DNA from: CAYQQO01 sp964420115
GTDB taxonomy: Bacteria > Patescibacteriota > Minisyncoccia > Portnoybacterales > UBA2143
Direction of reading: 5' to 3'
Assembly (NCBI GenBank): GCA_964420115.1
Contig: CAYQQO010000025.1
Location: forward strand, 1-8,782
DNA: 8,782 nucleotides
The position numbers were made by a program, and so were the translations under genes. This document shows positions 1 through 6,612 of this stretch, in pieces (position 1 is the stretch's first letter; each line of letters opens with the position of its first letter). Under the pieces are notes generated by a model. It was not told where the DNA came from. It searched no databases and was given only the letters and a program-made list of their open reading frames with translations.

Positions 1-891
1 GTTTATATTATGAATTTTGGTCAAGCAAATAAGCAATGTTTAACATGTGATAAGGTTGGGATTCCGCAAAGACATAATGGCCAGCCGGCTTGGAGCCCTG
101 ATGGCCAATATATTGTTTTTCAATCGGTTGATCCTCAACTTGAAGCTTTATCCGAGGAGTATTTGGGACAAGAGATATTTTTAACAGATCCTGGTTTGGG
201 GGTTAATAATAATTTGTGGCTGATGGATAAAAACGGCGAAAAATTTTGGCAACTCACCCAAATCACAGACAGGAAGGGAGTGCTCCATCCTCATTTTTCT
301 CATGACGGCCAGAAGTTGATTTGGGCAGAGTTGGTTGATGAAGCCATTCAGCCGAGCGGCGACTGGGTTATTAAAACGGCTGATATTATTATCGAGACAG
401 ACAGCGCTTATTTGGACAATATAACAGTATTAAAACCAGGTAATATGAGATTTTTTGAAGTGCACGGCTTTTCTTCTGATGATTCAAAAATACTTTTTTC
501 ATCGACGCCTGACGGCTATTATCAAAATTTAGATATTTATGAATATAATTTAATCAACCAGGAGCTGACGCAACTTACTGGTCCAGATAATGAGTGGGAT
601 GAACACGCTCAATATTCTCCTGATGGACAAAAGATAGTTTGGATGTCCAGCAGGGGGATTATCCAACAGATCGAGCAATACCAAGTGAAGACTGATTATT
701 GGCTTATGGACAGGGACGGGAGGAATAAAAAAAGAATAACTTTTTTTAATTTGCCTCAAAGTATAAGTTATATAGAGCTTGGCGCAACTGTCGGGGATAA
801 TGTATGGGCATTCGGCGGAGGGGGAATACTGGGCTATCTTATTGTTGGGGACTATCAAGCAGAAGCAAACATCTTAATTGAATTTGAATAA
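1..891 (+). CDS. PD40/TolB-like beta-propeller protein, N-terminus cut by window edge
   Basis: The frame is open from the first base (V-Y-I before the ATG at 10) and a propeller blade is already under way, so the real start most likely lies upstream. PD40-type blade motifs (WSPDG-like, then a hydrophobic beta strand) occur at about nt 91-117 (PAWSPDGQYIVF), 286-327 (HPHFSHDGQKLIW), 460-498 (HGFSSDDSKILF) and 601-648 (HAQYSPDGQKIVW), with linking strands such as LWLMDKNG and YWLMDRDG. From memory, CLTC, NGQPAW, WDEHAQYSPDG and WMSSRG resemble a family of periplasmic or surface WD40-like propellers in which a signal peptide and one more blade precede this part. The last blade is degenerate: AFGGGG stands where SPDG is expected. 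Such propellers usually mediate binding; no catalytic residues are visible. The stop lies 25 nt before the M16 peptidase start, so the two are probably cotranscribed. The fold is fairly sure, the function unknown. Confidence 0.82.
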   Translation, partial: VYIMNFGQANKQCLTCDKVGIPQRHNGQPAWSPDGQYIVFQSVDPQLEALSEEYLGQEIFLTDPGLGVNNNLWLMDKNGEKFWQLTQITDRKGVLHPHFSHDGQKLIWAELVDEAIQPSGDWVIKTADIIIETDSAYLDNITVLKPGNMRFFEVHGFSSDDSKILFSSTPDGYYQNLDIYEYNLINQELTQLTGPDNEWDEHAQYSPDGQKIVWMSSRGIIQQIEQYQVKTDYWLMDRDGRNKKRITFFNLPQSISYIELGATVGDNVWAFGGGGILGYLIVGDYQAEANILIEFE

Positions 892-916
892 TTATTTTGT
901 TAATAAGTTTTTAATT

Positions 917-2182
917 ATGTATAAAAAAACTATTCTTTCAAACGGCTTGCGGGTTTTGACTGTACCTGTTAAAGGGACTAAAACAGCGACTGTTTTGGTT
1001 TTAGTCGGGGCCGGCTCTAAATATGAAACAAAAGACATTAACGGCCTTTCTCATTTTTTAGAGCATATGTTTTTTAAGGGGACCCATAAAAGGCCTAATA
1101 CTCTGGATATTTCAGAAACATTAGACAAGGTAGGCGGGGAATACAACGCTTTTACCAGTCAGGAATATACTGGTTATTGGGCTAAAGTGGATGCTAATCA
1201 TTTAAATTTAGCTTTAGATTGGGTCTCGGATATTTTTTTAAATTCACAATTAAAATCAGAAGAAATAGAAAGAGAAAAAGGCGTTATTTTGGAAGAATTG
1301 AATATGTATTTGGATATGCCAGTGAGTTATGTGATGGATTTGTGGACGGATCTTTTATACGGCGATCAGCCGGCCGGCTGGCGGATTGTTGGCAGGGAAG
1401 ATGTTATTAAAAAAATCAAAAGAGAACATTTTCTAAAGTATTTAAAGGAACATTATTCAGCTAAAAATACGCTTGTTGTCGCGGCGGGACAAATTGGTCA
1501 TAAGTCGGCTATCGCAGGAGTTAAAAAATATTTCCAATCAATTAACGATTTTTCGGTCAAAGATAAAGAGGGGGTTATAGAGAAACAGACAAAACCAAAA
1601 GCGCTTATCCATTACAAAAAAACAGACCAGACCCATCTTTGTTTAGGTGTAAGGGGGTATGATATTTTTCATAAAGACAAATATCCCCTTGCTCTTTTAG
1701 GTATAATACTAGGCGGTAATATGAGTTCGCGCATGTTTATATCAATAAGGGAAAGACAGGGATTGGCCTACTATATTAAAACAATGGTTAATAATGATAC
1801 CGACAGCGGCTTTTTGGTAACTCGGGCGGGCGTTGACAATAAGCGGGTAGAACAGGCAGTTGATAGTATTTTAAAAGAGTATAAAAAAATTGTTGAAGAA
1901 AAAGTAAGCGCGGCTGAATTAAAAAAAGCCAAAGATTACACCAAGGGGAGCGCGTTGATAGATATGGAATCATCAGACAGTCAGGCTTCTTTTTACGCTT
2001 TTCAGGAGCTTTTAACCAATAAAATTTTGACTCTAAAAGATAAGTTTGATATGATAGATAAAGTAACCGTTAGCGATATTCAGCGAGTAGCAGAAGATAT
2101 TTTCCAGCCCGAAAAACTGAATTTGGCTCTAATCGGCCCCTACAAAAACAAGAGCCGTTTTGATAAAATATTAAAGTTGTAA
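917..2182 (+). CDS. M16 family zinc metallopeptidase (processing-peptidase-like)
   Basis: A 421-residue protein with the inverted zinc motif HxxEH at residues 46-50 (HFLEH). The third ligand is the Glu of VILEEL, about 76-77 residues further on (E126/E127). It therefore has the catalytic set of an active M16 (pitrilysin/MPP beta) subunit. The C-terminal half carries the partner-domain signature SSRMF-x3-RERQGLAYY, with R278 and Y285 as the R/Y pair found in M16B enzymes. The length of about 420 residues matches the single-unit bacterial M16B type, which acts as a dimer forming a closed chamber that degrades peptides. There is no signal peptide, so it is probably cytoplasmic. The start is taken at ATG 917 because the protein then opens MYKKTILSNGLRVL, as is typical of the family. 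A TTG at 878 would add 13 residues overlapping the upstream gene and is less likely. No good ribosome site is seen. The stop is 3 nt before the AI-2E transporter start. Confidence 0.95.
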   Translation: MYKKTILSNGLRVLTVPVKGTKTATVLVLVGAGSKYETKDINGLSHFLEHMFFKGTHKRPNTLDISETLDKVGGEYNAFTSQEYTGYWAKVDANHLNLALDWVSDIFLNSQLKSEEIEREKGVILEELNMYLDMPVSYVMDLWTDLLYGDQPAGWRIVGREDVIKKIKREHFLKYLKEHYSAKNTLVVAAGQIGHKSAIAGVKKYFQSINDFSVKDKEGVIEKQTKPKALIHYKKTDQTHLCLGVRGYDIFHKDKYPLALLGIILGGNMSSRMFISIRERQGLAYYIKTMVNNDTDSGFLVTRAGVDNKRVEQAVDSILKEYKKIVEEKVSAAELKKAKDYTKGSALIDMESSDSQASFYAFQELLTNKILTLKDKFDMIDKVTVSDIQRVAEDIFQPEKLNLALIGPYKNKSRFDKILKL

Positions 2183-2185
2183 TAA

Positions 2186-3202
2186 ATGTTTAATAATTCT
2201 CAAACCATCAATATTTCCAGTTCAACTATTTTCAGAGCTATTTTAATCGCTTTGGCTTTTGTTTTTCTGTATATCATCCGAGATATTCTAATAACTGTTT
2301 TTGTGGCTATAATTATTGCCGCGGCCGTCGCCGGACCGGTTAATTGGTTGCAAAAAAGAAAGGTGCCGCGCGTTTTGTCTGTTATTTTTATTTATTTAGT
2401 AATTCTTCTTGTTTTAGCTTTTATTATAACTTTGATTCTTCCGACAATAATAGAGCAGGTCAAACAATTGGCTAAGTTTTTCCCAGAATTTATGGAGCAG
2501 ACCAGTTTAAGTATGGAAAAGTGGTGGGGGGACTATCGTCTTGAGGGCAACTTACAGTCTCTTTTGAATCAATTCAGCGGTCGTTTGGAACAGGCTACCT
2601 CCAGTATTTTTGCTACAATTGTCGCTCTTTTTGGCGGCCTTTTTTCAGCTATTGTAATTTTGGTCATTTCTTTTTATTTATCTGTTAGAGAAAACGGAGT
2701 TAAGGGGTTTTTGCTTTCCTTGACTCCTCAAGAGCATCATAATTATGTTTCAGATTTAATTGACCGCATCCAGATAAAAATTGGCGGGTGGCTAAGAGGT
2801 CAGCTTCTTTTAATGTTGCTTATTGGCGTTTTAACCTATATTGGCCTCCGTCTTTTAAATGTTGATTATGCCCTTACTCTTGCTTTAATCGCCGGCCTTT
2901 TTGAAATTATTCCCTATATTGGTCCAATTGTTTCAGCAATTCCAGCGGTTGTTCTGGCTTTTTTCCAGTTTCCTCTTTTGGCTTTGGCAGTCTTTATTCT
3001 CTATATTGTTATCCAGCAGTTGGAAAACTATTTAATCGTTCCTTTGGTTATGAGGAGAGCTGTTGGGCTTAATCCGGTAATAATCATTATTGTGATGCTG
3101 GTCGGCGCAAAATTAGCCGGCGTTTTAGGAATTATTTTAGCTGTTCCTTTTTCTGCTGGTCTGACAGAATTTTTAAAAGATATTCGCAAGCAGGGAGCAT
3201 AG
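2186..3202 (+). CDS. AI-2E family transporter (YdiK/YhhT/PerM-type membrane protein)
   Basis: A 338-residue polytopic membrane protein with the layout of the AI-2E transporter family (Pfam PF01594). Three helices lie in the first ~95 residues, followed by an amphipathic soluble stretch (about 95-145, QVKQLAKFFPEFMEQ and on), then about five more helices. Family signatures include EIIPYIGPIVSAIPAVVLAF in the middle of the C-terminal half, IQQLENYLIVPLVM, and the final NPVIIIIVMLVGAKLAGVLG segment ending in AVPFSAG. Members have been linked to autoinducer-2 export (TqsA) and to Na+/H+ antiport in other branches, so the substrate cannot be inferred from the family alone. It starts 3 nt after the peptidase stop and is the last gene of its run, with an intrinsic terminator about 30 nt downstream. 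Length is normal and there are no signs of damage. Confidence 0.93.
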   Translation: MFNNSQTINISSSTIFRAILIALAFVFLYIIRDILITVFVAIIIAAAVAGPVNWLQKRKVPRVLSVIFIYLVILLVLAFIITLILPTIIEQVKQLAKFFPEFMEQTSLSMEKWWGDYRLEGNLQSLLNQFSGRLEQATSSIFATIVALFGGLFSAIVILVISFYLSVRENGVKGFLLSLTPQEHHNYVSDLIDRIQIKIGGWLRGQLLLMLLIGVLTYIGLRLLNVDYALTLALIAGLFEIIPYIGPIVSAIPAVVLAFFQFPLLALAVFILYIVIQQLENYLIVPLVMRRAVGLNPVIIIIVMLVGAKLAGVLGIILAVPFSAGLTEFLKDIRKQGA

Positions 3203-3234
3203 CTATCCAATTCAAACGCAGTCATAAGAGCGGG

Positions 3235-3261
3235 CCGCCCTTGCAAAAAAGGGCGGTTTTT
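3235..3261 (+). terminator. Intrinsic terminator after the AI-2E transporter gene
   Basis: A perfect 8-bp stem, CCGCCCTT (3235-3242) with AAGGGCGG (3249-3256), has a 6-nt GCAAAA loop and is followed directly by five T residues (3257-3261). It lies 32 nt after the stop of the transporter gene and 14 nt before the rsmI start. It is the only textbook rho-independent terminator in the window and separates the propeller-peptidase-transporter run from rsmI-metG. Confidence 0.9.
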
Positions 3262-3269
3262 ATAATAAT
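3241..3269 (+). promoter_or_regulatory. Possible promoter of rsmI-metG overlapping the terminator
   Basis: TTGCAA (3241-3246) and AATAAT (3264-3269) are separated by 17 nt. A better -10 match, TATAAT, sits at 3261-3266 but with only a 14-nt spacer. With the 17-nt reading, transcription would start near 3276, the rsmI ATG, again suggesting a leaderless message. A promoter is expected here because the terminator just upstream should stop readthrough. The -35 element lies in the terminator stem-loop and the spacer includes its T tract. The assignment rests on weak matches in AT-rich DNA. Confidence 0.35.
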
Positions 3270-3275
3270 AGAGCT

Positions 3276-3953
3276 ATGAGCGCTTTATATATAATAGCCA
3301 CGCCGATTGGCAATTTGGAGGATATCAGTCAAAGGTCTTTGAAAGTTTTAAAAAGCGTTGGTTTAATCCTTTGCGAAGACACTAGAACAACAAAAAAACT
3401 TTTATCCCGCTACAAAATTTCTACGCCGACAATTAGTTATCACCAGCACAGCCGTTTGAGCAAAAGCGAATATATTTTAGACCAGCTAAAAAAGGGGAAA
3501 AACTTGGCTCTTGTTTCTGACGCTGGCACACCAACTATCAGTGATCCAGGGGCTAAGTTAATAAGCTATTTGGTTGATTATTTGTCTGATTTGAAAGTAA
3601 TTCCTATCCCCGGTCCGACTGCTTTGGCCGCCGCTTTGAGTGTTTCTGGTTTTTCGACTGACAGGTTTGTTTTTTTGGGCTTCCCGCCAGCAAAGAAAAA
3701 AAGAAAAATTTTTTTTGAGAAAGCGATTAATTATAAATGCACCGTTGTTTTTTACGAGTCGCCTCACAGGATTATTAAAAGTTTAGAAGAACTCTTGACG
3801 GCGTTTGATAAAAAAGAGAGGCGGGTTGTTGTTTGCCGGGAACTAACCAAAAAATTTGAAACAACATATCGCGGGACAATTAAAGATGTTTTAGAAAAAA
3901 TAAAAAAAGATCAAATTAAAGGTGAGTTTGTTGTAGTTATAGAAGGGAAATAG
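3276..3953 (+). CDS. rsmI: 16S rRNA (cytidine(1402)-2'-O)-methyltransferase RsmI, short form
   Basis: A SAM-dependent tetrapyrrole-methylase-fold enzyme that methylates the ribose 2'-OH of C1402 in the 16S rRNA decoding centre. Motifs run in the family order: ATPIGNLEDI at residues 8-17, CEDTRTTKKLL at 33-43, LVSDAGTPTISDPG at 79-92, PIPGPTALAAALS from 110, the FLGFPPAKKKRK patch in the middle, FYESPHRI, and VVVCRELTKKFET near the C-terminus. The protein has 225 residues, while well-studied RsmI proteins have about 270-290. The missing part is the small C-terminal helical domain after the catalytic core. The frame ends cleanly with EFVVVIEG, so it looks like a natural short version, not a frameshift. 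The stop is separated from the metG ATG by one nucleotide, so the two translation-related genes form an operon. Confidence 0.96.
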   Translation: MSALYIIATPIGNLEDISQRSLKVLKSVGLILCEDTRTTKKLLSRYKISTPTISYHQHSRLSKSEYILDQLKKGKNLALVSDAGTPTISDPGAKLISYLVDYLSDLKVIPIPGPTALAAALSVSGFSTDRFVFLGFPPAKKKRKIFFEKAINYKCTVVFYESPHRIIKSLEELLTAFDKKERRVVVCRELTKKFETTYRGTIKDVLEKIKKDQIKGEFVVVIEGK

Positions 3954-3954
3954 T

Positions 3955-5397
3955 ATGGTTAAGAAATTTTATATCACCACCAGTATATTTTACGTCAACG
4001 CCGAACCGCACATCGGGTCTGCCTTGGAAATGGTCCAGGCAGATGTTTTGGCTCGTTATCACCGCCAACTAAAAGAAGATGTTTTTTTCTTAACCGGCAC
4101 TGATGAGCACGGGGTTAAAATTGTCAGAAAAGCTGAAGAATTAAACAGGCCAGTAGAAGATTTAGTTGATCAAAACTCTGCCAAGTTTGGAGATTTAACA
4201 AGGGTCTTGGCTATTTCAAATGACAGCTTTATAAGGACAAGTGATAAAGAAAGGCACTGGCCGGCTGTTCACCAAATATGGCAAACTTTAGATAAAAAAG
4301 GCGATATTTATAAAAGCAAATACCGCGGGCTTTATTGCGTTGGCTGTGAGGCCTTTTTGAATAAAAGTGATTTAGTTGACGGCAAATGCGCAGTTCATAA
4401 AAAAGAACCAGAGGTCTTAGAAGAAAAAAATTATTTTTTCAAACTCTCTAAATATATTCCTAAAATAAAGGAAATTATTGAAAAGGACGAATTGTTAATA
4501 ATTCCTCAAACAAGAAAGAATGAAGTTTTGGGTTTGATTAAGCAGGGAGTAGACGATATTAGTATTTCTCGGCCGAAAGAGAATTTACTTTGGGGTGTGC
4601 CTGTGCCTAATGATGATTCTCAAATAATTTATGTCTGGCTGGAGGCTTTAATTAATTATATTTCCGGTACTGACTATCCCAATAATAAGAAGTTTGAAAA
4701 ATACTGGCCGGCTGATATTCATTGTATTGGAAAAGATATATTGCGTTTTCACGCTCTTTTGTGGCCAGCCGCTCTTTTGGCGAGCGGCCTGCCTTTGCCT
4801 AAAAAAATATTTGTTCATGGCTATTTGACTTCTGAAGGTCAAAAAATGTCTAAGTCGTTGGGTAATGTTGTTGACCCATTTTTCTTGGTTGAAAAATATG
4901 GGGTTGATCCGGTCCGCTATTACTTACTGCGCGAGTTTGCCAGCAGTGAAGACGGCGACTTTTCCATTAAACGTTTTGAGGAGCGTTATAATTCTGATCT
5001 AGCGAACGGGTTGGGTAATTTAGTTAGTCGGGTTTTAACTTTGGTTGAGAAATATAATGTTTGGGATGAGAAGCCAGTTGCCAAAGGTGAGTTAGGGACT
5101 AAAGCCCAAGCCGTTTACGAAAGCTATCAGCAGGCCACAGAGGAAATTAAGCTCCATGAGGCCTTGGCTTCAGCTTGGCGCTTTATTGGCGCTTGTGACA
5201 AATATATTGAAAAAAACAAGCCATGGGAACTGGCTAAAAACAATCAAAATAAATTAAAACAGGTTTTGTCCGAGTCGCTTTCTTCTTTAAATAAAATCGT
5301 TCTTTTACTGCAACCGTTTTTGCCGGAAACATCTGAAAAAATATTGAGCCAGCTGAAACAAAACAAAAAAACCGCAGCATTGTTTCCGCGGTTGTAG
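3955..5397 (+). CDS. metG: Methionyl-tRNA synthetase
   Basis: A class I aminoacyl-tRNA synthetase that charges tRNA-Met. The ATP-binding HIGH signature is HIGS at residues 19-22 and the KMSKS loop is intact at 297-301. FLTGTDEHG follows the first strand, and the anticodon-binding helical bundle fills the part after about residue 330 (RYNSDLANGLGNLVSRV onward). The connective-peptide zinc knuckle reads C128-x2-C131-x13-C145-x2-H148, a single-zinc C3H site like that of the Thermus-type enzyme. Length is 480 residues: the C-terminal EMAP-II/Trbp111-like tRNA-binding and dimerisation domain of long MetG proteins is absent, as in several other bacterial MetRS. The start ATG lies one nucleotide after the rsmI stop, so translation is probably coupled. 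It ends 20 nt before the stop of the convergent membrane-protein gene. A weak 6-bp inverted repeat overlaps the last codons (AACCGC 5370-5375, GCGGTT 5388-5393), without a good T tract. Confidence 0.97.
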   Translation: MVKKFYITTSIFYVNAEPHIGSALEMVQADVLARYHRQLKEDVFFLTGTDEHGVKIVRKAEELNRPVEDLVDQNSAKFGDLTRVLAISNDSFIRTSDKERHWPAVHQIWQTLDKKGDIYKSKYRGLYCVGCEAFLNKSDLVDGKCAVHKKEPEVLEEKNYFFKLSKYIPKIKEIIEKDELLIIPQTRKNEVLGLIKQGVDDISISRPKENLLWGVPVPNDDSQIIYVWLEALINYISGTDYPNNKKFEKYWPADIHCIGKDILRFHALLWPAALLASGLPLPKKIFVHGYLTSEGQKMSKSLGNVVDPFFLVEKYGVDPVRYYLLREFASSEDGDFSIKRFEERYNSDLANGLGNLVSRVLTLVEKYNVWDEKPVAKGELGTKAQAVYESYQQATEEIKLHEALASAWRFIGACDKYIEKNKPWELAKNNQNKLKQVLSESLSSLNKIVLLLQPFLPETSEKILSQLKQNKKTAALFPRL

Positions 5398-5417
5398 TTT
5401 GGATATATCAATTAAGG

Positions 5418-5789
5418 TTATTTTTCCATACTCGCTGTCTTGGCGGGTTTTTTAATTTTATGGCCAATTATAAACAAAAGGCCGATAAGAAAAGCAGGGC
5501 CAGAAATTAGAAAATAGGCTATGATTGGTTGCTTGTTCCAGACCCAAACTATATAAAAGATGCCTAAAATAATAAAAATAAATCCGCCAACAATTGGCCA
5601 GCGCCAAGCGGTTAAAAGAGCAGTGATTAAAATATATGTCGGGATCAAATGAATAAGCAGGGCGACAATTGTATCAAAAAAACCGTACCTCTCTGAAAAA
5701 ACATCTAAAGCGAATAAGCTGATAAAAATAATAAAGAGAATGGTTATTATTCTCGGCGACCAGTATAAAATTTTCTTTAATTTTCCCAT
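5418..5789 (-). CDS. Small four-helix membrane protein (DUF7670-like)
   Basis: A 123-residue protein with four predicted membrane helices at about residues 12-29, 37-60, 66-87 and 90-109. The N-terminus is basic (MGKLKKILYW) and so is the C-terminal tail (HKIKKPAKTASMEK), placing both ends in the cytoplasm. The sequence pattern LYWSPRIITILFIIFISLFALDVF, then LLIHLIPTYILI, AWRWPIVGGFIFIILGIFYIVW and FLISGPAFLIGLLFIIGH, matches what I remember of a widespread uncharacterised family of small membrane proteins (DUF7670-like). No catalytic residues are visible and no function is known. It is the last gene of the three-gene minus-strand operon, starting 8 nt after the stop of the PH-domain gene. 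No Shine-Dalgarno sequence is visible. Family name from memory, moderate certainty; that it is a real gene is nearly sure. Confidence 0.78.
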   Translation of the reverse strand: MGKLKKILYWSPRIITILFIIFISLFALDVFSERYGFFDTIVALLIHLIPTYILITALLTAWRWPIVGGFIFIILGIFYIVWVWNKQPIIAYFLISGPAFLIGLLFIIGHKIKKPAKTASMEK

Positions 5790-5797
5790 TATTTAAT

Positions 5798-6331
5798 TCA
5801 TAGCCACGGATGGGCTTTTTGGTTAATATCTTTAATAGTTTTTTTAATCTGATAGGGGTTAGGAAATCTTCTGAAATAAAATTTCTTTTCCGAGCCGGCT
5901 GTCTGGAGTTCAATATCTCCATATTTAAGGAGTTCTGGGATAAATCCGTATACCTTTGCGCTGACGTCTTGAATTTTGCTTATTCCCAGTTCGTCAACCT
6001 TGTGTTTGAAAAGACCATTCTGTTCGTTTTCAATAATTCTTTTGTTGGTAATGGTCAAAGTATTTAAAATATAAATGGCGATATTATAAAAAAGTAAATT
6101 CCATAAAAACAAGAGATAGACAGAAAATATAAAATAAAATAATGGGCCGATATTAATGCGCCAGCCAAGAGATAAAAGCAGTGGGTAAACAATAAAAGGC
6201 AGAAAAAGCATTAGAAAAATAATTATTATCGGGATTAATAAAACAATCCAATGTTTTCTGACAACGAGGATTGTTTTTTCGCCAGGCAGTTGGTTTTCAA
6301 AGCTTCTTTTTGATTGGGTAAAGATAGACAT
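5798..6331 (-). CDS. Membrane-anchored bacterial PH-domain (bPH2, YdbS-like) protein
   Basis: A 177-residue protein. An N-terminal cytoplasmic stretch (residues 1-26, with the family-like LPGEKTILVVRKHWIVL) leads into two hydrophobic helices at about 27-54 and 62-85. A compact soluble domain at about 88-165 follows, opening with TLTITNKRIIENEQNGLF and including DELGISKIQDVSAKVYG, KYGDIELQTAGS and FYFRRFPNPYQI. This order (two helices, then a beta-rich domain starting with the TxTNKRII strand) is that of the bacterial PH-like family PF03703 (bPH2, YdbS/YdbT). Binding partners are not known; in other bacteria such proteins have been tied to envelope stress or antimicrobial resistance. It lies in the middle of a three-gene operon of small membrane proteins, 3 nt after the upstream stop. 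It ends in TGA, one of the observations supporting the standard code. Confidence 0.88.
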   Translation of the reverse strand: MSIFTQSKRSFENQLPGEKTILVVRKHWIVLLIPIIIIFLMLFLPFIVYPLLLSLGWRINIGPLFYFIFSVYLLFLWNLLFYNIAIYILNTLTITNKRIIENEQNGLFKHKVDELGISKIQDVSAKVYGFIPELLKYGDIELQTAGSEKKFYFRRFPNPYQIKKTIKDINQKAHPWL

Positions 6332-6334
6332 ATT

Positions 6335-6547
6335 TTAAAGAAGTGGCGGAGCCAAAAGGTTGTTCCAGTCAACCTGCCAAAAAGCAAGAAAAGAAATTGA
6401 AAAAAGGGCAAAAGAGCCGATGAGAAATACAAAAGCAAGTGTTTTTGGTTTGTGGCCAATGCCAAAACGGATAAAATGGTAAACAATGGCAAAGGTATAC
6501 CACAAATAAACAGAAAAAAGAATAAGAGGGAATATTAAATAAGCCAT
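6335..6547 (-). CDS. Small two-helix membrane protein
   Basis: A 70-residue protein with two membrane helices at about residues 3-25 and 36-60, joined by a short positively charged loop (RFGIGHKPK), so the loop is probably cytoplasmic and both ends outside. I do not recognise a named family, though short proteins of this kind are familiar from Patescibacteria genomes. The ATG at 6547 is chosen as the start because it gives a compact N-terminus directly before the first helix. A TTG at 6556 would add MYN and lies nearer to the GGGAGG ribosome-binding sequence. It is the first gene of the minus-strand operon and its stop is 3 nt before the start of the PH-domain gene. A possible five-codon leader ORF ends one nucleotide before this ATG. 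No function can be assigned. Confidence 0.7.
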   Translation of the reverse strand: MAYLIFPLILFSVYLWYTFAIVYHFIRFGIGHKPKTLAFVFLIGSFALFSISFLAFWQVDWNNLLAPPLL

Positions 6548-6548
6548 A

Positions 6549-6576
6549 TTATACAAATAATAACATATTTCCTCCC
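6549..6576 (-). promoter_or_regulatory. Strong Shine-Dalgarno site with a possible 5-codon leader ORF
   Basis: Reading the minus strand, GGGAGG (6576-6571) is followed by AAAT and an ATG (6566-6564) that opens MLLFV and stops with TAA at 6551-6549. The next codon set, one nucleotide later, is the ATG of the two-helix membrane protein. The site is the best ribosome-binding sequence in the window, yet it is about 23 nt from the gene's own ATG. Either the ribosome loads at the leader and restarts at the gene, or the true start is the TTG at 6556. Confidence 0.35.
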
Positions 6577-6605
6577 TTGAAAACAGAGTCTCAATGAGCT
6601 ATGAT
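6577..6605 (+). promoter_or_regulatory. Sigma70-type promoter of tatD, probably giving a leaderless mRNA
   Basis: TTGAAA (-35, 6577-6582) and TATGAT (-10, 6600-6605) are 17 nt apart, the optimal spacing. The predicted transcription start, about 7-8 nt after the -10, coincides with the ATG at 6613. The TATGAT includes the alternative ATG at 6601, which therefore cannot be translated from this promoter. On the minus strand the same bases read TATCAT (6606-6601), a possible -10 for the divergent membrane-protein operon, but its -35 is poor. Confidence 0.65.
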
Positions 6606-6612
6606 AACTGAT

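Noticed and set aside
550..858. 102-residue open frame on the minus strand
   Set aside because: It lies wholly inside the propeller gene, antisense, has no family-like motifs, and the plus-strand frame has clear blade repeats.
878..916. TTG start adding 13 residues to the M16 peptidase
   Set aside because: It overlaps the upstream gene and adds residues not typical of the family; the ATG at 917 gives the standard N-terminus.
5370..5393. Inverted repeat AACCGC/GCGGTT at the end of metG as a terminator
   Set aside because: It is only 6 bp with a 12-nt loop, lies inside the coding sequence, and the following bases are GTAGTTTGG.
3955..5397. Recoded TGA (Gracilibacteria-like code)
   Set aside because: Coding frames need no TGA readthrough, and two genes (at 5798 and 8109) end in TGA at sensible places.
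5674..5922. 82-residue minus-strand frame between the PH-domain and four-helix genes
   Set aside because: It overlaps both real genes out of frame and begins with residues that are a shadow of the PH-domain coding sequence.
6235..6492. 85-residue hydrophobic minus-strand frame
   Set aside because: It is out of frame with the two-helix and PH-domain genes, overlaps both, and its hydrophobicity follows from the T-rich coding of the real membrane genes.
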